A stretch of DNA of 64,000 nt from Leclercia pneumoniae (GCF_017348915.1 NZ_CP071383.1:1178001-1242000), one strand, 5' to 3'; counted from the first letter of the stretch, positions 8,296 to 17,737 are shown. Translations and numbers: made by a program. The notes: a model not told the origin generated them from the sequence alone.

Positions 8296-8913
8296 ATGTA
8301 CTTTTACCAACCTTCACAGGGGCACGGCCTGCCGCATGACCCGCTGAATGCCATCATTGGCCCGCGTCCGATTGGCTGGATCGCCTCTCGTAATGCGTCA
8401 GGGCAACACAACCTGGCACCCTACAGCTTCTTTAACTGCTTTAACTACCATCCGCCCATTATTGGCTTTGCCAGCAGTGGCTGGAAGGACAGCGTGCGTA
8501 ACATCGTTGAGACCGGCGAGTTTGTCTGGAATCTTACGACCCGCACGCTGGCCAGCGCGATGAACGAAACATCCGCCAGCCTGCCGCACGGTGAGGATGA
8601 GTTTATTCGTGCCGGGCTAACCAAGGCTGAAAGCCGGGTTGTACAGGTACCACGAGTGGCTGAAAGCCCGGTGAACTTCGAATGTCGCTTATCACAATGT
8701 ATTCAGCTCACCGCCGCGAATGGCGAAGCCATTGACACCTGGCTGGTGCTGGGGGAGGTGGTGGGGATTCATATCGATGAAGCGCTACTGCAGGACGGTA
8801 TTTATCAGACGGCACGGGCGGAGCCTGTGCTCCGCGCCGGTGGACCGAGTGCTTACTTTGCAATAAGCGAAGACCAGCGTTTTGACCTGGTGCGCCCGGA
8901 CGCGCGTAAGTAA
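8296..8913 (+). CDS. FMN-binding flavin-reductase-like domain protein
   Basis: The product belongs to the flavin reductase-like, FMN-binding split-barrel family (DIM6/NTAB group), seen in DPLNAIIGPRPIGWIASR, the NLAPYSFFNCFNYHPPIIGF segment and the LGEVVGIHID strand. It probably binds FMN; the substrate is unknown. I chose the ATG before YFYQPSQGHG (205 residues), which matches the family start; an ATG at 8242 after GGGGGCAGGGGA would give 223 residues. It is flanked by rnk and rna, which are neighbours in E. coli, so this is an accessory gene at that junction. Confidence 0.75.
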   Translation: MYFYQPSQGHGLPHDPLNAIIGPRPIGWIASRNASGQHNLAPYSFFNCFNYHPPIIGFASSGWKDSVRNIVETGEFVWNLTTRTLASAMNETSASLPHGEDEFIRAGLTKAESRVVQVPRVAESPVNFECRLSQCIQLTAANGEAIDTWLVLGEVVGIHIDEALLQDGIYQTARAEPVLRAGGPSAYFAISEDQRFDLVRPDARK

Positions 8914-8917
8914 GCGC

Positions 8918-9727
8918 TTAATATCCTACTTTATCGAGAACAAACTTTTTCCCACAGTTGCCCGGATGCGGCTGTGGGGCAAAGGATGAGGCCGCAAGCG
9001 GCGCGTTAACCTGGCTGGCCTGCAGCGAGATTTGCATTTCGGTGAGATAGGCAGGGTTGCCGTTACAGGTCAGCTTTACGGCTTTTACCGCTGGCTTGCC
9101 AAAGCTTTGGGCCACGGCCGCATCAAAAGCGCTGCGGCTGATGGTTTTGCCATAATTGGCGGCGAGGAACTGTCCCAGAGGGCTGCTTTTGACCTCCTGA
9201 TTCATCCGCACCATCGTGCCAAAATAGGCGTCAGGATCGAATCCAAAACAGACGCCGTGCTTCGCATATTCATACCGTTCAAGGCAGGAGTTCCCTCCTG
9301 CGCCCGGCATGGACTCGCTCAGCTTTGCGGCCCCTGTAAGTGATAAACCCGTTTCTGCCGCGGCGCATTTCATCCCCGCTTTGGCTTCTGGCATGTTAGG
9401 AATCGGGCGAGTCGCGCAGCCGAAGCGCATCCAGCGGCGTTCATCCACACCACGCGCAGCAACCGACTTCGGCAGACCCGGCCACAGGCCATGGATCGTC
9501 AGGACCGCAGTTTTGTCCGTGCTCTCTTTTTGCAGGCGACACTCGTCCGGCTCGGCGCTCTTTCTGTCGTGCAGGCTCTGACAGAATCCTGACTGCCACG
9601 ACAATGCCAGCACGTAGCGGTCAAAATCCCCGTACTGGGTTGCCTTCAGTGGCGTAGCTTGTGCGGCGCAGGCAAACATCGCCACGGCGGCGGCGCTGAG
9701 ACGGTAAACGAAATCCTTCCTGAACAT
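8918..9727 (-). CDS. rna: Ribonuclease I (RNase T2 family, periplasmic)
   Basis: The 269-residue precursor has a signal peptide ending near residue 24 (FACAAQA) and both T2-family active-site blocks: LTIHGLWPG with catalytic H79 and EYAKHGVC with K156 and H157. Paired cysteines fit the disulfide-rich fold. The enzyme degrades RNA without base preference after it leaves the periplasm. The start follows AGGAA. In E. coli the cit genes follow; here dcuC does. Confidence 0.95.
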   Translation of the reverse strand: MFRKDFVYRLSAAAVAMFACAAQATPLKATQYGDFDRYVLALSWQSGFCQSLHDRKSAEPDECRLQKESTDKTAVLTIHGLWPGLPKSVAARGVDERRWMRFGCATRPIPNMPEAKAGMKCAAAETGLSLTGAAKLSESMPGAGGNSCLERYEYAKHGVCFGFDPDAYFGTMVRMNQEVKSSPLGQFLAANYGKTISRSAFDAAVAQSFGKPAVKAVKLTCNGNPAYLTEMQISLQASQVNAPLAASSFAPQPHPGNCGKKFVLDKVGY

Positions 9728-9778
9728 GTCAATTCCTGATAGTTGAAAGCAAATAATTACTTGCCGTAATTAAAACAC

Positions 9779-9802
9779 AAAAAGCGCCAGACGGCGCTTT
9801 TT
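9779..9802. terminator. dcuC terminator
   Basis: AAAAGCGCC/GGCGCTTTT stem with T-runs on both strands, directly after the dcuC stop on the minus strand. Confidence 0.8.
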
Positions 9803-9815
9803 GCTGAGCGGCAGG

Positions 9816-11189
9816 TTAACCTGCTGCGGTGCCGGGCACCAGAATCTCGGTGGCGACAATCACAATCACTAGCCCCACCAGTACCGGAACTGAGGTGCGT
9901 TTTACCACTTCGAAAGGCGAAATTTTTGCCATACCGGCAACGGCAACCACCACACCAGAGACGGGAGAGATGGTACGGCCAAGATTGGAGGCCTGCAACA
10001 TCGGGATCGAGAGATAGGCTGGGTTAATCCCCGATGAGTGCGCCAGTTTTGGAATCATCTCGACAAACGCATAAAACGGAGCATTGCCGGAGCCAGTGGT
10101 CATCGCGGCCAGCATGGTCAGTACCACCAGCACCAGCATCAGGATAATGCTTGCCGAGCCAAACGAGGTGGCGATAGAGATCAGGCTCTGAATAAAGCCT
10201 ATGGTGCTCAGCCCCTGGGCGAAGACCCCGGCTGCCACCAGCAGCATCACTACGTTGGCAAAAGCATCGGCCATACCGCGCCACGCAACGTCGAGACCGC
10301 TAAAGACCTTCTGGATATTAAAACCCCGTACGAATTCCAGCACGGCGGCCACCAACATACAGATAACCAGGATGGTGATGATATGCAGCTGTGGGCCCCA
10401 TTTGCCGTCGAAAATCAGGACGCCCACAATGGGTGTGAACGGCAGGGTGGCATAAAACGACGGTGCCGTGGTGGTGATCTCGTTCACATCCATCATTTCG
10501 TGAGAGATGTTCTCTTTTTTATCGAGGTAGCGCTGCCAGAAGAAGTGCGCGATAGCCATACCAATAATGGCCGCAATGGAGATGGGCAGGGTCGTTTTAA
10601 AGGCAAAATCAATCAGCGGCATTTCTGCGGCTTTCGCTGCAAGCACCACATCTCCGGAAGTGGGGGAGAGAATAATGGCTGCGGGGGAGGCGCAAATCGC
10701 CGCGGCGGCACCACGACTGATCCCCACGTTTACCATTACCGGGAACAGCGTTGCCATCAGTAGCACGCCCAAACCGGTGGCCGATGAAACTGCCAGCGAC
10801 ATCAGGCAAGCCACGAAATAGGCAGCAATCATCAACATATAAGGAGAATTGATGTATTGAAGCGGTTTTGAGGCCAGCTTCACGACCATGTCGTTGGCAC
10901 CGATGTGCGTCATGTAAGCGGCAAAACCGCATAACATCATGATCATCATGCCGAGGTCGCCGCCGCGACTCATTAGCAGGATTTTGATGTACTCAACAAT
11001 ATCAGTCGCGGTGTAACCGGTGCTTTCCGCACTGGCAGGTAAAACCTGATGGCCCATCAGCGCGCTGACGATCAGCAGGGCCAGCCCCCCCACGAACAAC
11101 ACGCCGGTGGCTGAGTAGCCTTTGATGATATAGCGCGCGACGCCAACGATGACGACCACGCCGATAAGAAGCTCAATAACGGTAAGCAT
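9816..11189 (-). CDS. dcuC: Anaerobic C4-dicarboxylate transporter DcuC
   Basis: The 457-residue inner-membrane protein has about 12-14 hydrophobic segments and the DcuC signatures RGGDLGMMIMMLCGFAAYM, GLGVLLMATLFPVM and SNLGRTISPVSGVVVAVAG. DcuC exports succinate during fermentation and can exchange fumarate/succinate. The start is MLTVIELLIG after GGGGAAA; 29 in-frame residues upstream (to 11276) are not in the family. In E. coli citrate-fermentation genes separate it from rna; here they are absent. Confidence 0.95.
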   Translation of the reverse strand: MLTVIELLIGVVVIVGVARYIIKGYSATGVLFVGGLALLIVSALMGHQVLPASAESTGYTATDIVEYIKILLMSRGGDLGMMIMMLCGFAAYMTHIGANDMVVKLASKPLQYINSPYMLMIAAYFVACLMSLAVSSATGLGVLLMATLFPVMVNVGISRGAAAAICASPAAIILSPTSGDVVLAAKAAEMPLIDFAFKTTLPISIAAIIGMAIAHFFWQRYLDKKENISHEMMDVNEITTTAPSFYATLPFTPIVGVLIFDGKWGPQLHIITILVICMLVAAVLEFVRGFNIQKVFSGLDVAWRGMADAFANVVMLLVAAGVFAQGLSTIGFIQSLISIATSFGSASIILMLVLVVLTMLAAMTTGSGNAPFYAFVEMIPKLAHSSGINPAYLSIPMLQASNLGRTISPVSGVVVAVAGMAKISPFEVVKRTSVPVLVGLVIVIVATEILVPGTAAG

Positions 11190-11828
11190 GTTTTCCCCTG
11201 TCCCCGACGCCCAGAGCGTATGGATAAAAGTAGTAAGAATCATAAGGTGTAAAAATGTGCCGAAATAATGGCCCAATATTGCTGACCAAAATCAATAAAT
11301 CTACTACTAAAGGGGAGATCAGCGATATTTAGCAGACCTGGTAACGAAAGCCGTCCGTGTAAGGCCTACGCCTCCACTTTCACGTCGGTTACGCACCGCC
11401 GTCAAGGTGCTGCGCAAACATCGGAAGCTAAAAATTTCTTTGCGGAGCAAGGTGTTATATTTATTCGCGAGGTTCGGTTGGAGGTGTTATTTTCCACTCG
11501 CTTTTATTCATTGTAGAAATATATTTTTACCGGATGGTAAATGGGGTAAATAATTATTATCGCTGAGTTAATAATTATGCAGATAGCATATTATTTTTTT
11601 AGCCAGTCATTAGCAAACTCAGCGTGGGAGTGGCGTACAGCGTGCCTTGCCACCTTTTGAGCCTTTTTTAGCTGTATGTAGAGGATTATTAGCGTAATGG
11701 ACAGGGTTATCCAGGATAAATCTTATTAGTAGTGATTAATAATTAAGAGTAGCGCTAATGTTGTTAAGGGTTCATTCAATTAAGCTATGCGAAGATAAGC
11801 GTTGAATACATAGCATGGTAATAGAATC
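11190..11828. other. Divergent dcuC-pagP intergenic region (639 bp)
   Basis: This is an AT-rich gap with no convincing ORF. It should hold the dcuC and pagP promoters. A weak FNR-like site is noted separately. The stretch 11340-11460 is more GC-rich than its flanks and contains no ORF I can support. Confidence 0.6.
11282..11295 (-). promoter_or_regulatory. Weak FNR-like site upstream of dcuC
   Basis: On the minus strand TTGAT-TTTG-GTCAG compares with the FNR consensus TTGAT-N4-ATCAA: one perfect half and one 3-of-5 half. It is 93 bp upstream of the dcuC start. dcuC is FNR-activated in E. coli. Confidence 0.3.
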
Positions 11829-12404
11829 GTGACAGTAATTAATAAATTTGCCCTGGTTTTTTTGTTTATTTTTGGTCAGCTTACACTCTCTTCCGCCGCG
11901 TTATCCGCTGAAAATGGAAGCGACAAAGGGTGGTTTTCAACGTTTAAGGATAACGTTGCGCAAACATGGAACGAACCCGAACATTATGACCTCTACGTAC
12001 CGGCCATCACCTGGCATGCCCGTTTTGCCTATGATAAAGATAAGACCGACCGCTATAACGAGCGCCCATGGGGTGCTGGCTTTGGTCAGTCACGCTGGGA
12101 TGAGAAAGGTAACTGGAACGGTATCTATCTGATGGCGTTTAAAGACTCCTATAACAAATGGGAGCCGATCGGGGGTTATGGCTGGGAAAAGACCCGGCGA
12201 CCGCTGGCAGATGATAATTTCCACGTCGGATTGGGCTATACCGCTGGCGTCACCGCACGTGATAACTGGAAGTACATCCCCGTACCTGTATTGCTACCCC
12301 TGGCTTCCGTGGGTTACGGTCCGGCAACTTTCCAGATGACCTATATACCCGGAACGTATAATAACGGTAACGTCTATTTTGCCTGGATGCGCTTCCAGTT
12401 TTAA
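11829..12404 (+). CDS. pagP: Lipid A palmitoyltransferase PagP
   Basis: The 191-residue precursor carries a signal peptide (about 1-27) and the PagP beta-barrel. It transfers palmitate from phospholipid to lipid A in the outer membrane, raising resistance to cationic peptides. The catalytic residues known from E. coli are present: the histidine in ITWHARF and the Asp-Ser pair in [10 protein letters not shown]. The C-terminus ends in Phe (WMRFQF), the outer-membrane protein signature. The start is GTG with a weak ribosome site; no in-frame ATG is available nearby. Confidence 0.95.
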   Translation: MTVINKFALVFLFIFGQLTLSSAALSAENGSDKGWFSTFKDNVAQTWNEPEHYDLYVPAITWHARFAYDKDKTDRYNERPWGAGFGQSRWDEKGNWNGIYLMAFKDSYNKWEPIGGYGWEKTRRPLADDNFHVGLGYTAGVTARDNWKYIPVPVLLPLASVGYGPATFQMTYIPGTYNNGNVYFAWMRFQF

Positions 12405-12594
12405 CTGAGATAACTTTACATTTTGGTGAAAAAACAGTCAGTCATTGAATCGCAAAGGATAAAAAGGAAGTGGCAAAGATTAACGCGACTTTTGTCACTT
12501 TTTATAAAATCTCCGCTGGACAAAACGTCTCACAATTGATGTACTGATACCCGACACAGCATTAGTGTCTTTTTTTCATGTAAAGGTAATTTTG

Positions 12595-12804
12595 ATGTCT
12601 AAGATTAAAGGTAACGTTAAGTGGTTTAATGAGTCCAAAGGATTCGGTTTCATTACTCCGGAAGATGGCAGCAAAGACGTGTTCGTACACTTCTCTGCAA
12701 TCCAGAGCAATGGTTTCAAAACTCTGGCTGAAGGTCAGCGCGTTGAGTTTGAAATCACTAACGGTGCCAAAGGCCCTTCTGCTGCTAACGTAATCGCTCT
12801 GTAA
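12595..12804 (+). CDS. cspE: Cold-shock-domain RNA chaperone CspE
   Basis: The 69-residue protein is a single cold-shock domain with RNP1 (KGFGFITP) and RNP2 (VFVHFSAI). CspE is made constitutively, melts RNA secondary structure and acts as a transcription antiterminator. The start is ATG-TCT-AAG; an in-frame GTG at 12565 would add ten residues foreign to the family. A long untranslated leader of up to 190 bp precedes it. A strong terminator follows. Confidence 0.97.
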   Translation: MSKIKGNVKWFNESKGFGFITPEDGSKDVFVHFSAIQSNGFKTLAEGQRVEFEITNGAKGPSAANVIAL

Positions 12805-12828
12805 TCCAGACGAGACAGCAAGAATTTC

Positions 12829-12857
12829 AAAACCCGCTCACTGAGCGGGTTTTTTTC
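12829..12857 (+). terminator. cspE terminator
   Basis: Stem AACCCGCTCA/TGAGCGGGTT with seven T after it and A-rich sequence before it. Confidence 0.92.
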
Positions 12858-12865
12858 GTTTCAGC

Positions 12866-12952
12866 TTAGCTAAACAGATATAAATTCAGAAAGCTGGCGA
12901 CGATAAGCAAACTCAGCATCACCATCCCCGCGCACATCATGTTCTCTTTCAT
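12866..12952 (-). CDS. Putative 28-residue single-span membrane protein
   Basis: A 28-codon frame begins ATG-AAA-GAG after AGGGGTGCCGGG and ends in NLYLFS. After a short charged head (MKENMMC) residues 8-27 are hydrophobic, so one transmembrane helix with the N-terminus cytoplasmic is plausible. It lies between the cspE terminator and crcB on the minus strand. I do not recognise the family. Evidence is the ribosome site, start codon and hydrophobicity only, so it may be chance. Confidence 0.45.
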   Translation of the reverse strand: MKENMMCAGMVMLSLLIVASFLNLYLFS

Positions 12953-13023
12953 CCCGGCACCCCTTCTCACAAGTTGGGCTCAGGGTGCCAGAGAAAAATT
13001 AAGACAACATTAACGCGCGGTTT

Positions 13024-13407
13024 CTATTGCGCGTTTGCGCCAGAAAAAAGCCAGAATGCGATCGCGGTCATCATCAGCGACCCCAGCAGGTTTAACGCGA
13101 TATTCAATAACGCCCACGAAACACGGCCTTCCTGCAGCAAAAAGACGACTTCCGCCGAAAACGTAGAAAAGGTTGTCAGGCCACCACAAAAGCCGGTGGT
13201 GATCAGAAGCTTCCAGACAGGGTCAATGTGCGTCATGCGGTTGAACCAGGCCAGACCCATACCAATGATAAACGCACCGATCAGGTTGGCGGCCAGCGTG
13301 CCCAGGGGAATGATCTGATGCAGTGGGTTGAAGCGCATGCTTAACAAACAACGCGCAACGCTGCCCGTTCCGCCGCCAATAAATACGGCTAAAAGTAGTT
13401 GAAACAC
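13024..13407 (-). CDS. crcB: Fluoride channel CrcB/Fluc
   Basis: The 127-residue membrane protein has four hydrophobic helices and the Fluc motifs [18 protein letters not shown] and [13 protein letters not shown] (the TM3 break that binds sodium and lines the pore). It exports fluoride as an antiparallel dimer. I chose the GTG before [10 protein letters not shown], which gives the E. coli length; a TTG two codons upstream is possible. No fluoride riboswitch-like element was recognised in the 66-bp gap to ybeM. Confidence 0.94.
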   Translation of the reverse strand: MFQLLLAVFIGGGTGSVARCLLSMRFNPLHQIIPLGTLAANLIGAFIIGMGLAWFNRMTHIDPVWKLLITTGFCGGLTTFSTFSAEVVFLLQEGRVSWALLNIALNLLGSLMMTAIAFWLFSGANAQ

Positions 13408-13473
13408 GAACAATACCTGCTATTTGATGTGTAGAGGTTATGAGTGTAACGCCGTTTATGGCAGGGGGAAAAT

Positions 13474-14262
13474 ATGTATGTCGCGGTAGGGCAGTTTGCA
13501 GTAACGCCGGAATGGCAAAAAAATGCAGAAACCTGTTTATCGCTGATGGAGCAGGCCGCGGAGCAGGGGGCCTCGCTGCTGGTGTTACCCGAAGCGCTGC
13601 TAGCGCGTAACGATAACGATCCGGATCTCTCAGTGAAATCGGCTCAGCCGCTCGATGGTGGTTTTCTCACATTGCTACTGGCTGAGAGCGCACGCAATAC
13701 TATGACAACCGTCTTGACGCTGCATGTGCCTTCCACTGCGGGCAGGGCGGTGAATACGCTGGTTGCATTGCGGAGCGGCAAAATCGTTGAGCAGTACGCC
13801 AAACTGCATCTCTACGATGCGTTCAGTATTCAAGAGTCGAGGCTGGTGGATGCCGGAACGATCGTGCCGCCGCTTATCGAGATCGAGGGGATCCAGCTTG
13901 GGTTGATGACCTGTTACGATCTTCGTTTCCCGGAGATGGCGATCAATCTGGCGCTAGCGGGCGCACAGGTACTGGTACTCCCTGCGGCCTGGGTCCGGGG
14001 CCCCCTGAAGGAGCATCACTGGTCGACATTGCTGGTGGCCCGGGCGCTGGATACGACCTGTTATGTCGTGGCGGCAGGCGAGTGCGGGAACAAAAATATC
14101 GGGCAAAGCCGTGTCATCGATCCGCTGGGCGTGACCGTTGCCGCTGCGGCGGAGGCACCTGCGCTGTTAATCGCTGAAATCAACCCACAACGTATCGCCT
14201 ATGCCCGGCAACAATTACCGGTGTTACGTAACCGCCGTTTTGCGCCACCGCAATTATTATGA
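13474..14262 (+). CDS. ybeM: Deaminated glutathione amidase (nitrilase family)
   Basis: The 262-residue carbon-nitrogen hydrolase has the nitrilase triad Glu40 (LVLPEALL), Lys110 ([10 protein letters not shown]) and Cys147 ([11 protein letters not shown]). YbeM/Nit1 enzymes hydrolyse deaminated glutathione, a side product of transaminases, so this is a metabolite-repair gene. The start follows GGGGGAAA. In E. coli K-12 the gene is broken, while here it is intact. It lies between divergent crcB and tatE, as in other enterobacteria. Confidence 0.9.
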   Translation: MYVAVGQFAVTPEWQKNAETCLSLMEQAAEQGASLLVLPEALLARNDNDPDLSVKSAQPLDGGFLTLLLAESARNTMTTVLTLHVPSTAGRAVNTLVALRSGKIVEQYAKLHLYDAFSIQESRLVDAGTIVPPLIEIEGIQLGLMTCYDLRFPEMAINLALAGAQVLVLPAAWVRGPLKEHHWSTLLVARALDTTCYVVAAGECGNKNIGQSRVIDPLGVTVAAAAEAPALLIAEINPQRIAYARQQLPVLRNRRFAPPQLL

Positions 14263-14390
14263 CGTTTTTTTCAACAAGGCTTGATTCACCTTGTTACAGA
14301 TTGCTATTGTGTCAGCGCGCCAAATGACCGTTAATAAACTCGGGTTTTAAGGGCGCATTACGCAGCCTGTTTCAAGTCAAGAAGGTATCT

Positions 14391-14594
14391 ATGGGTGAGA
14401 TTAGTATTACCAAACTGCTGGTGGTTGCCGCACTGGTGGTCCTGCTGTTTGGTACTAAAAAGTTACGCACGCTGGGCGGAGATCTGGGTGCAGCCATTAA
14501 AGGCTTCAAAAAAGCGATGAACGACGATGATGTAACGGCAAAGAAAACGGCCGATGCAGACATCACCGCTGAGAAGCTCTCTCACAAAGAGTAA
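14391..14594 (+). CDS. tatE: Twin-arginine translocase subunit TatE
   Basis: The 67-residue TatA-type protein has the N-terminal [21 protein letters not shown] helix, the [14 protein letters not shown] hinge and amphipathic helix ([11 protein letters not shown]), and an acidic/basic tail. TatE can replace TatA in the Tat pore, moving folded proteins across the inner membrane. It is a single gene, start after AAGGT, with a terminator downstream. Confidence 0.96.
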   Translation: MGEISITKLLVVAALVVLLFGTKKLRTLGGDLGAAIKGFKKAMNDDDVTAKKTADADITAEKLSHKE

Positions 14595-14611
14595 TAGGCT
14601 CGCAGTAAACA

Positions 14612-14638
14612 AAAAAACCGGCTCAGGCCGGTTTTTTT
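14612..14638. terminator. Shared tatE/lipA terminator
   Basis: AAAAACCGGC-TCAG-GCCGGTTTTT with T-runs on both strands, placed between convergent tatE and lipA. Confidence 0.92.
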
Positions 14639-14668
14639 ATGGGGGAAATGTAAGCGGGTGTGATCCGC

Positions 14669-15634
14669 TTATTTCACCTCTTCCCCTTTCGCCTGCATAT
14701 CGGCGTGGTAAGAAGAGCGGACAAACGGACCACAGGCTGCATGGGTAAAGCCCATTGCCATGGCTTCAGCTTTCATTTCATCAAACTCTTCCGGGCTGAC
14801 GTAGCGCTGAACCGGCAGGTGGTGACGGCTTGGCTGGAGATACTGGCCCAGCGTCAGCATGGTCACGCCGTGACGACGCAGGTCGCGCATCACTTCAATA
14901 ATCTCTTCGTTAGTTTCGCCCAGACCCACCATCAGACCCGATTTCGTTGGGATATCTGGATGCGCCTCTTTAAAGCGCTCCAGCAGCTTCAGAGACCAGT
15001 TGTAGTCTGCACCAGGACGTACCTGACGATACAGGCGTGGCACGTTTTCCAGGTTGTGGTTAAACACGTCTGGCGGCGTCGCGTTCAGGATCTCCAGAGC
15101 GCGGTCCATACGGCCACGGAAGTCAGGCACCAGCGTTTCAATTTTGATGTTCGGACTTTTCTCGCGAATCGCGGTAATGCAGTCGGCAAAGTGCTGAGCA
15201 CCGCCGTCACGCAGATCGTCGCGGTCAACGGAGGTGATAACCACATAGCGCAGCGCCATGTCGGCAATTGTCTGTCCCAGTTTCTGCGGCTCATTCGCAT
15301 CCGGCGCGACAGGGCGACCATGGGCAACGTCACAGAACGGGCAACGACGGGTACAGATGGCACCCAGGATCATGAAGGTCGCTGTACCGTGGTTGAAACA
15401 CTCGGCCAGGTTAGGACAAGAGGCCTCTTCACAAACGGAGTGAAGGCCGTTTTTACGCATCGCCGCTTTGATTCCCTGGATACGCGACGAGTCGGCCGGA
15501 AGTTTGATTTTCATCCATTCCGGTTTTCTTAACAGCGCTTCGCGCTCCGTAGCCACGTTTTTAACCGGGATAAGGGCCATTTTATCGGCATCGCGGTATT
15601 TAACACCGCGTTCCATCACAATGGGTTTACTCAT
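14669..15634 (-). CDS. lipA: Lipoyl synthase (radical SAM)
   Basis: The 321-residue enzyme inserts two sulfurs into octanoyl groups on E2 and H proteins. Both iron-sulfur sites are complete: the auxiliary cluster cysteines C68, C73, C79 ([12 protein letters not shown]) and the radical-SAM cysteines C94, C98, C101 (CTRRCPFC). The C-terminal serine that ligates the auxiliary cluster lies in VRSSYHAD. Length equals E. coli LipA. lipB, which supplies the octanoyl group, is 1.5 kb upstream on the same strand. Confidence 0.97.
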   Translation of the reverse strand: MSKPIVMERGVKYRDADKMALIPVKNVATEREALLRKPEWMKIKLPADSSRIQGIKAAMRKNGLHSVCEEASCPNLAECFNHGTATFMILGAICTRRCPFCDVAHGRPVAPDANEPQKLGQTIADMALRYVVITSVDRDDLRDGGAQHFADCITAIREKSPNIKIETLVPDFRGRMDRALEILNATPPDVFNHNLENVPRLYRQVRPGADYNWSLKLLERFKEAHPDIPTKSGLMVGLGETNEEIIEVMRDLRRHGVTMLTLGQYLQPSRHHLPVQRYVSPEEFDEMKAEAMAMGFTHAACGPFVRSSYHADMQAKGEEVK

Positions 15635-15841
15635 AGCGTGCGTGTTCCAGTTGCGAAATTCGAGGGAAAGCGTTTCTATTCAAGGGAATGTTGCAATTAT
15701 CAACTATATTTGAACGAACGACAGGCAGTATATCATTGATACGGACGATAAAGCAGCCTGAGCGGTCGCCAATTTGTAAAATAGTTGTTGGATTGTGCGA
15801 TTTGACCTACCCGCGACAGGCGTCAGGGGTAGTGTAATGAC

Positions 15842-16795
15842 TCAAAACGTCTGACGGATAACGTTGATGACGTTTTCCAGTACCGGATCGCGCAGGCTCA
15901 GCTTGTTGTAATACAGCGAAATCTCAGCCGTTTCTGCATTGAGTTGCGCCAGAGGGATCTGCTCCAGCGGCCAGCAGTTGCGAAGCAGACTGAACATGCG
16001 CGTCGGCATGATACCAATCAAATCGCTGCTACCGATCAGGGCGGCAATCGTAAACATATTGTAACTACTAAAGCTCACCGGACGCTCCGGGAAGATCTCA
16101 TTCACCCGCTGACGCAGGCCGTTCATACTTTGCCCTTCGGTAATTAGTAGCGTTTGTTCGTAATGGCGCAGATTTTCAATCGTGGCCGGCTGGCTCAGCG
16201 CCGGGTGATGCTTACGACACACCAATAACAAGGTGTCGGTAAACAGCACGGTATGGCTGAGCGCGCGTGCATTGAGCGTATTAGCATCAATAATCAGGTC
16301 GGTCTGAAATTGGGCAAGTTGCGCTTCCGCATCGGTAATCGGAATGTTGCGCAGCAGCAGTTGCGGTGCGTGAGTTTTGACGGCGTGGTAGATCTGTGGC
16401 ATCAACAGTGCGCCGATGGAAGGCGTGGTACCGATGGTAATAGTACGCTGTTTGTCATAGCTGCCAGTCAGGTCCAGTGCCCCAAGGATCGACTCAAGCC
16501 CCTGACTAATATATTCATGCAGATGCGTGGCATACGCGGTTGGCGTAACCCCCTGGCCTTTACGAATGAAAAGCGGATCGGGAAATATGGCGCGTAACTT
16601 CTGGATAGACTGGCTTATAGCTGACGGCGTGAGATTAAGAATTTTCGCAGCATTAACGATTCCTTTGTGGACATATACTGCCTCGAATATTGTCAATAAG
16701 TTGAGGTCAATATTGCGTAAAGTCCGAAAAATTTGCGGTTTCGCATCTCCGCTCGGATCACTAAGGCGTTTTTCTGGACGATTATTATAATCCAC
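15842..16795 (-). CDS. ybeF: LysR-family transcription regulator YbeF
   Basis: The 317-residue regulator has an N-terminal winged helix-turn-helix (NIDLNLLTIFEAVY through DPLFIRKG) after a 28-residue hydrophilic head, then the type 2 periplasmic-binding-like effector domain (about residues 115-317). It sits between lipA and lipB as in E. coli. Its ligand and targets are not established. It is clearly paralogous to the IS1-broken YbdO in the same window. Confidence 0.9.
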   Translation of the reverse strand: MDYNNRPEKRLSDPSGDAKPQIFRTLRNIDLNLLTIFEAVYVHKGIVNAAKILNLTPSAISQSIQKLRAIFPDPLFIRKGQGVTPTAYATHLHEYISQGLESILGALDLTGSYDKQRTITIGTTPSIGALLMPQIYHAVKTHAPQLLLRNIPITDAEAQLAQFQTDLIIDANTLNARALSHTVLFTDTLLLVCRKHHPALSQPATIENLRHYEQTLLITEGQSMNGLRQRVNEIFPERPVSFSSYNMFTIAALIGSSDLIGIMPTRMFSLLRNCWPLEQIPLAQLNAETAEISLYYNKLSLRDPVLENVINVIRQTF

Positions 16796-17095
16796 GCTTT
16801 CGCTCCATTCTTGTTCGCAATATAAATAATAGTTGAAATTAAATATTATGCTTATTGTTCTGATTGAACAGTTTTGCCGTAGTTACTTGCTGTTAGGAAT
16901 CAAACGGTTGCTTGACTGCTGCGCAGGTAGTGACTTGCCACTCGGATGGCCGTGCCGGCACAGGCTATTATTTAGCGCTTATTGGCAGGGGCTTTGCAGG
17001 CTTTTTGAAAATATAGAAACTCGTGTTTATTGTAAAGTCAAAATGCGGGGAAATAAGGATGGCCCGACAAATAAGTGGGCCAAAAAGGAATAATT
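16796..17095. other. AT-rich ybeF-lipB gap (300 bp)
   Basis: I see no supported gene here. The part next to ybeF (16800-16860) is AT-rich and should hold its promoter. An 86-codon plus-strand frame at 16833-17093 has no ribosome site and no family features. Confidence 0.6.
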
Positions 17096-17737
17096 TTAAG
17101 CATCCATATATTCATGGGGTGGATAGTTTAGCAGTGCTAAAAAAGCATTAACTAAACGAGGGCGAACATTATCAATCGCTATATTATCGCTGAACTGACG
17201 CATTTGGGTCATTTCCATCCCTGCGTAACCGCATGGATTGATTCGATGGAAAGGCGAAAGATCCATATCGATATTCAGGGCCAGTCCGTGAAATGAACAG
17301 CCTTTGCGGATGCGTAAACCAAGTGAGCAAATTTTCATCTCGCCCACGTAGACGCCTGGTGCATCGGCACGTGGATGGGCTTCAATATCGAATTCCGCCA
17401 GCGTATTGACCACCGTCTCCTCAAGCAGTGTGACCAGCTCCCGCACGCCCAGCTTTCTGCGCTTCAGGTTGAGTAACACATACATCACCTGCTGGCCCGG
17501 GCCGTGGTAGGTGACCTGACCGCCGCGGTCGCTCTGGATCACTGGAATGTCACCCGGCATCAGCAGATGCTCGGCTTTACCTGCCTGGCCCTGAGTGAAG
17601 ACGGGCGGATGTTCAACCAACCATATTTCATCCAGGGTGTTTTCATCGCGGGTATCAGTGAATTCGTGCATAGCAATGGAGACTGGTTCATAGGGCTGTA
17701 GCCCCAGATGGCGGACAAGAATTTTATCCTGATGCAA
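17096..17737 (-). CDS. lipB: Octanoyl-[ACP]-protein N-octanoyltransferase
   Basis: The 213-residue enzyme moves octanoate from acyl carrier protein to lipoyl domains, the first step of lipoate synthesis. The [12 protein letters not shown] motif, catalytic Lys135 (GEMKICSLG) and Cys169 (RINPCGY) are present at the E. coli positions. The start is TTG (TTG-CAT-CAG), as in E. coli. ybeD is upstream on the same strand. Confidence 0.96.
   Translation of the reverse strand: MHQDKILVRHLGLQPYEPVSIAMHEFTDTRDENTLDEIWLVEHPPVFTQGQAGKAEHLLMPGDIPVIQSDRGGQVTYHGPGQQVMYVLLNLKRRKLGVRELVTLLEETVVNTLAEFDIEAHPRADAPGVYVGEMKICSLGLRIRKGCSFHGLALNIDMDLSPFHRINPCGYAGMEMTQMRQFSDNIAIDNVRPRLVNAFLALLNYPPHEYMDA

Noticed and set aside
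11700..11828. PhoP box upstream of pagP
   Set aside because: TGTTGT-TAAG-GGTTCA is the nearest match to the PhoP direct repeat, but the spacing is four instead of five and the first hexamer is poor.
14660..15532. 290-codon plus-strand frame opposite lipA
   Set aside because: Antisense to lipA, which has all its catalytic cysteines.
16833..17093. 86-codon plus-strand frame between ybeF and lipB
   Set aside because: No ribosome site, no hydrophobic or domain pattern, Cys-rich low-complexity product.
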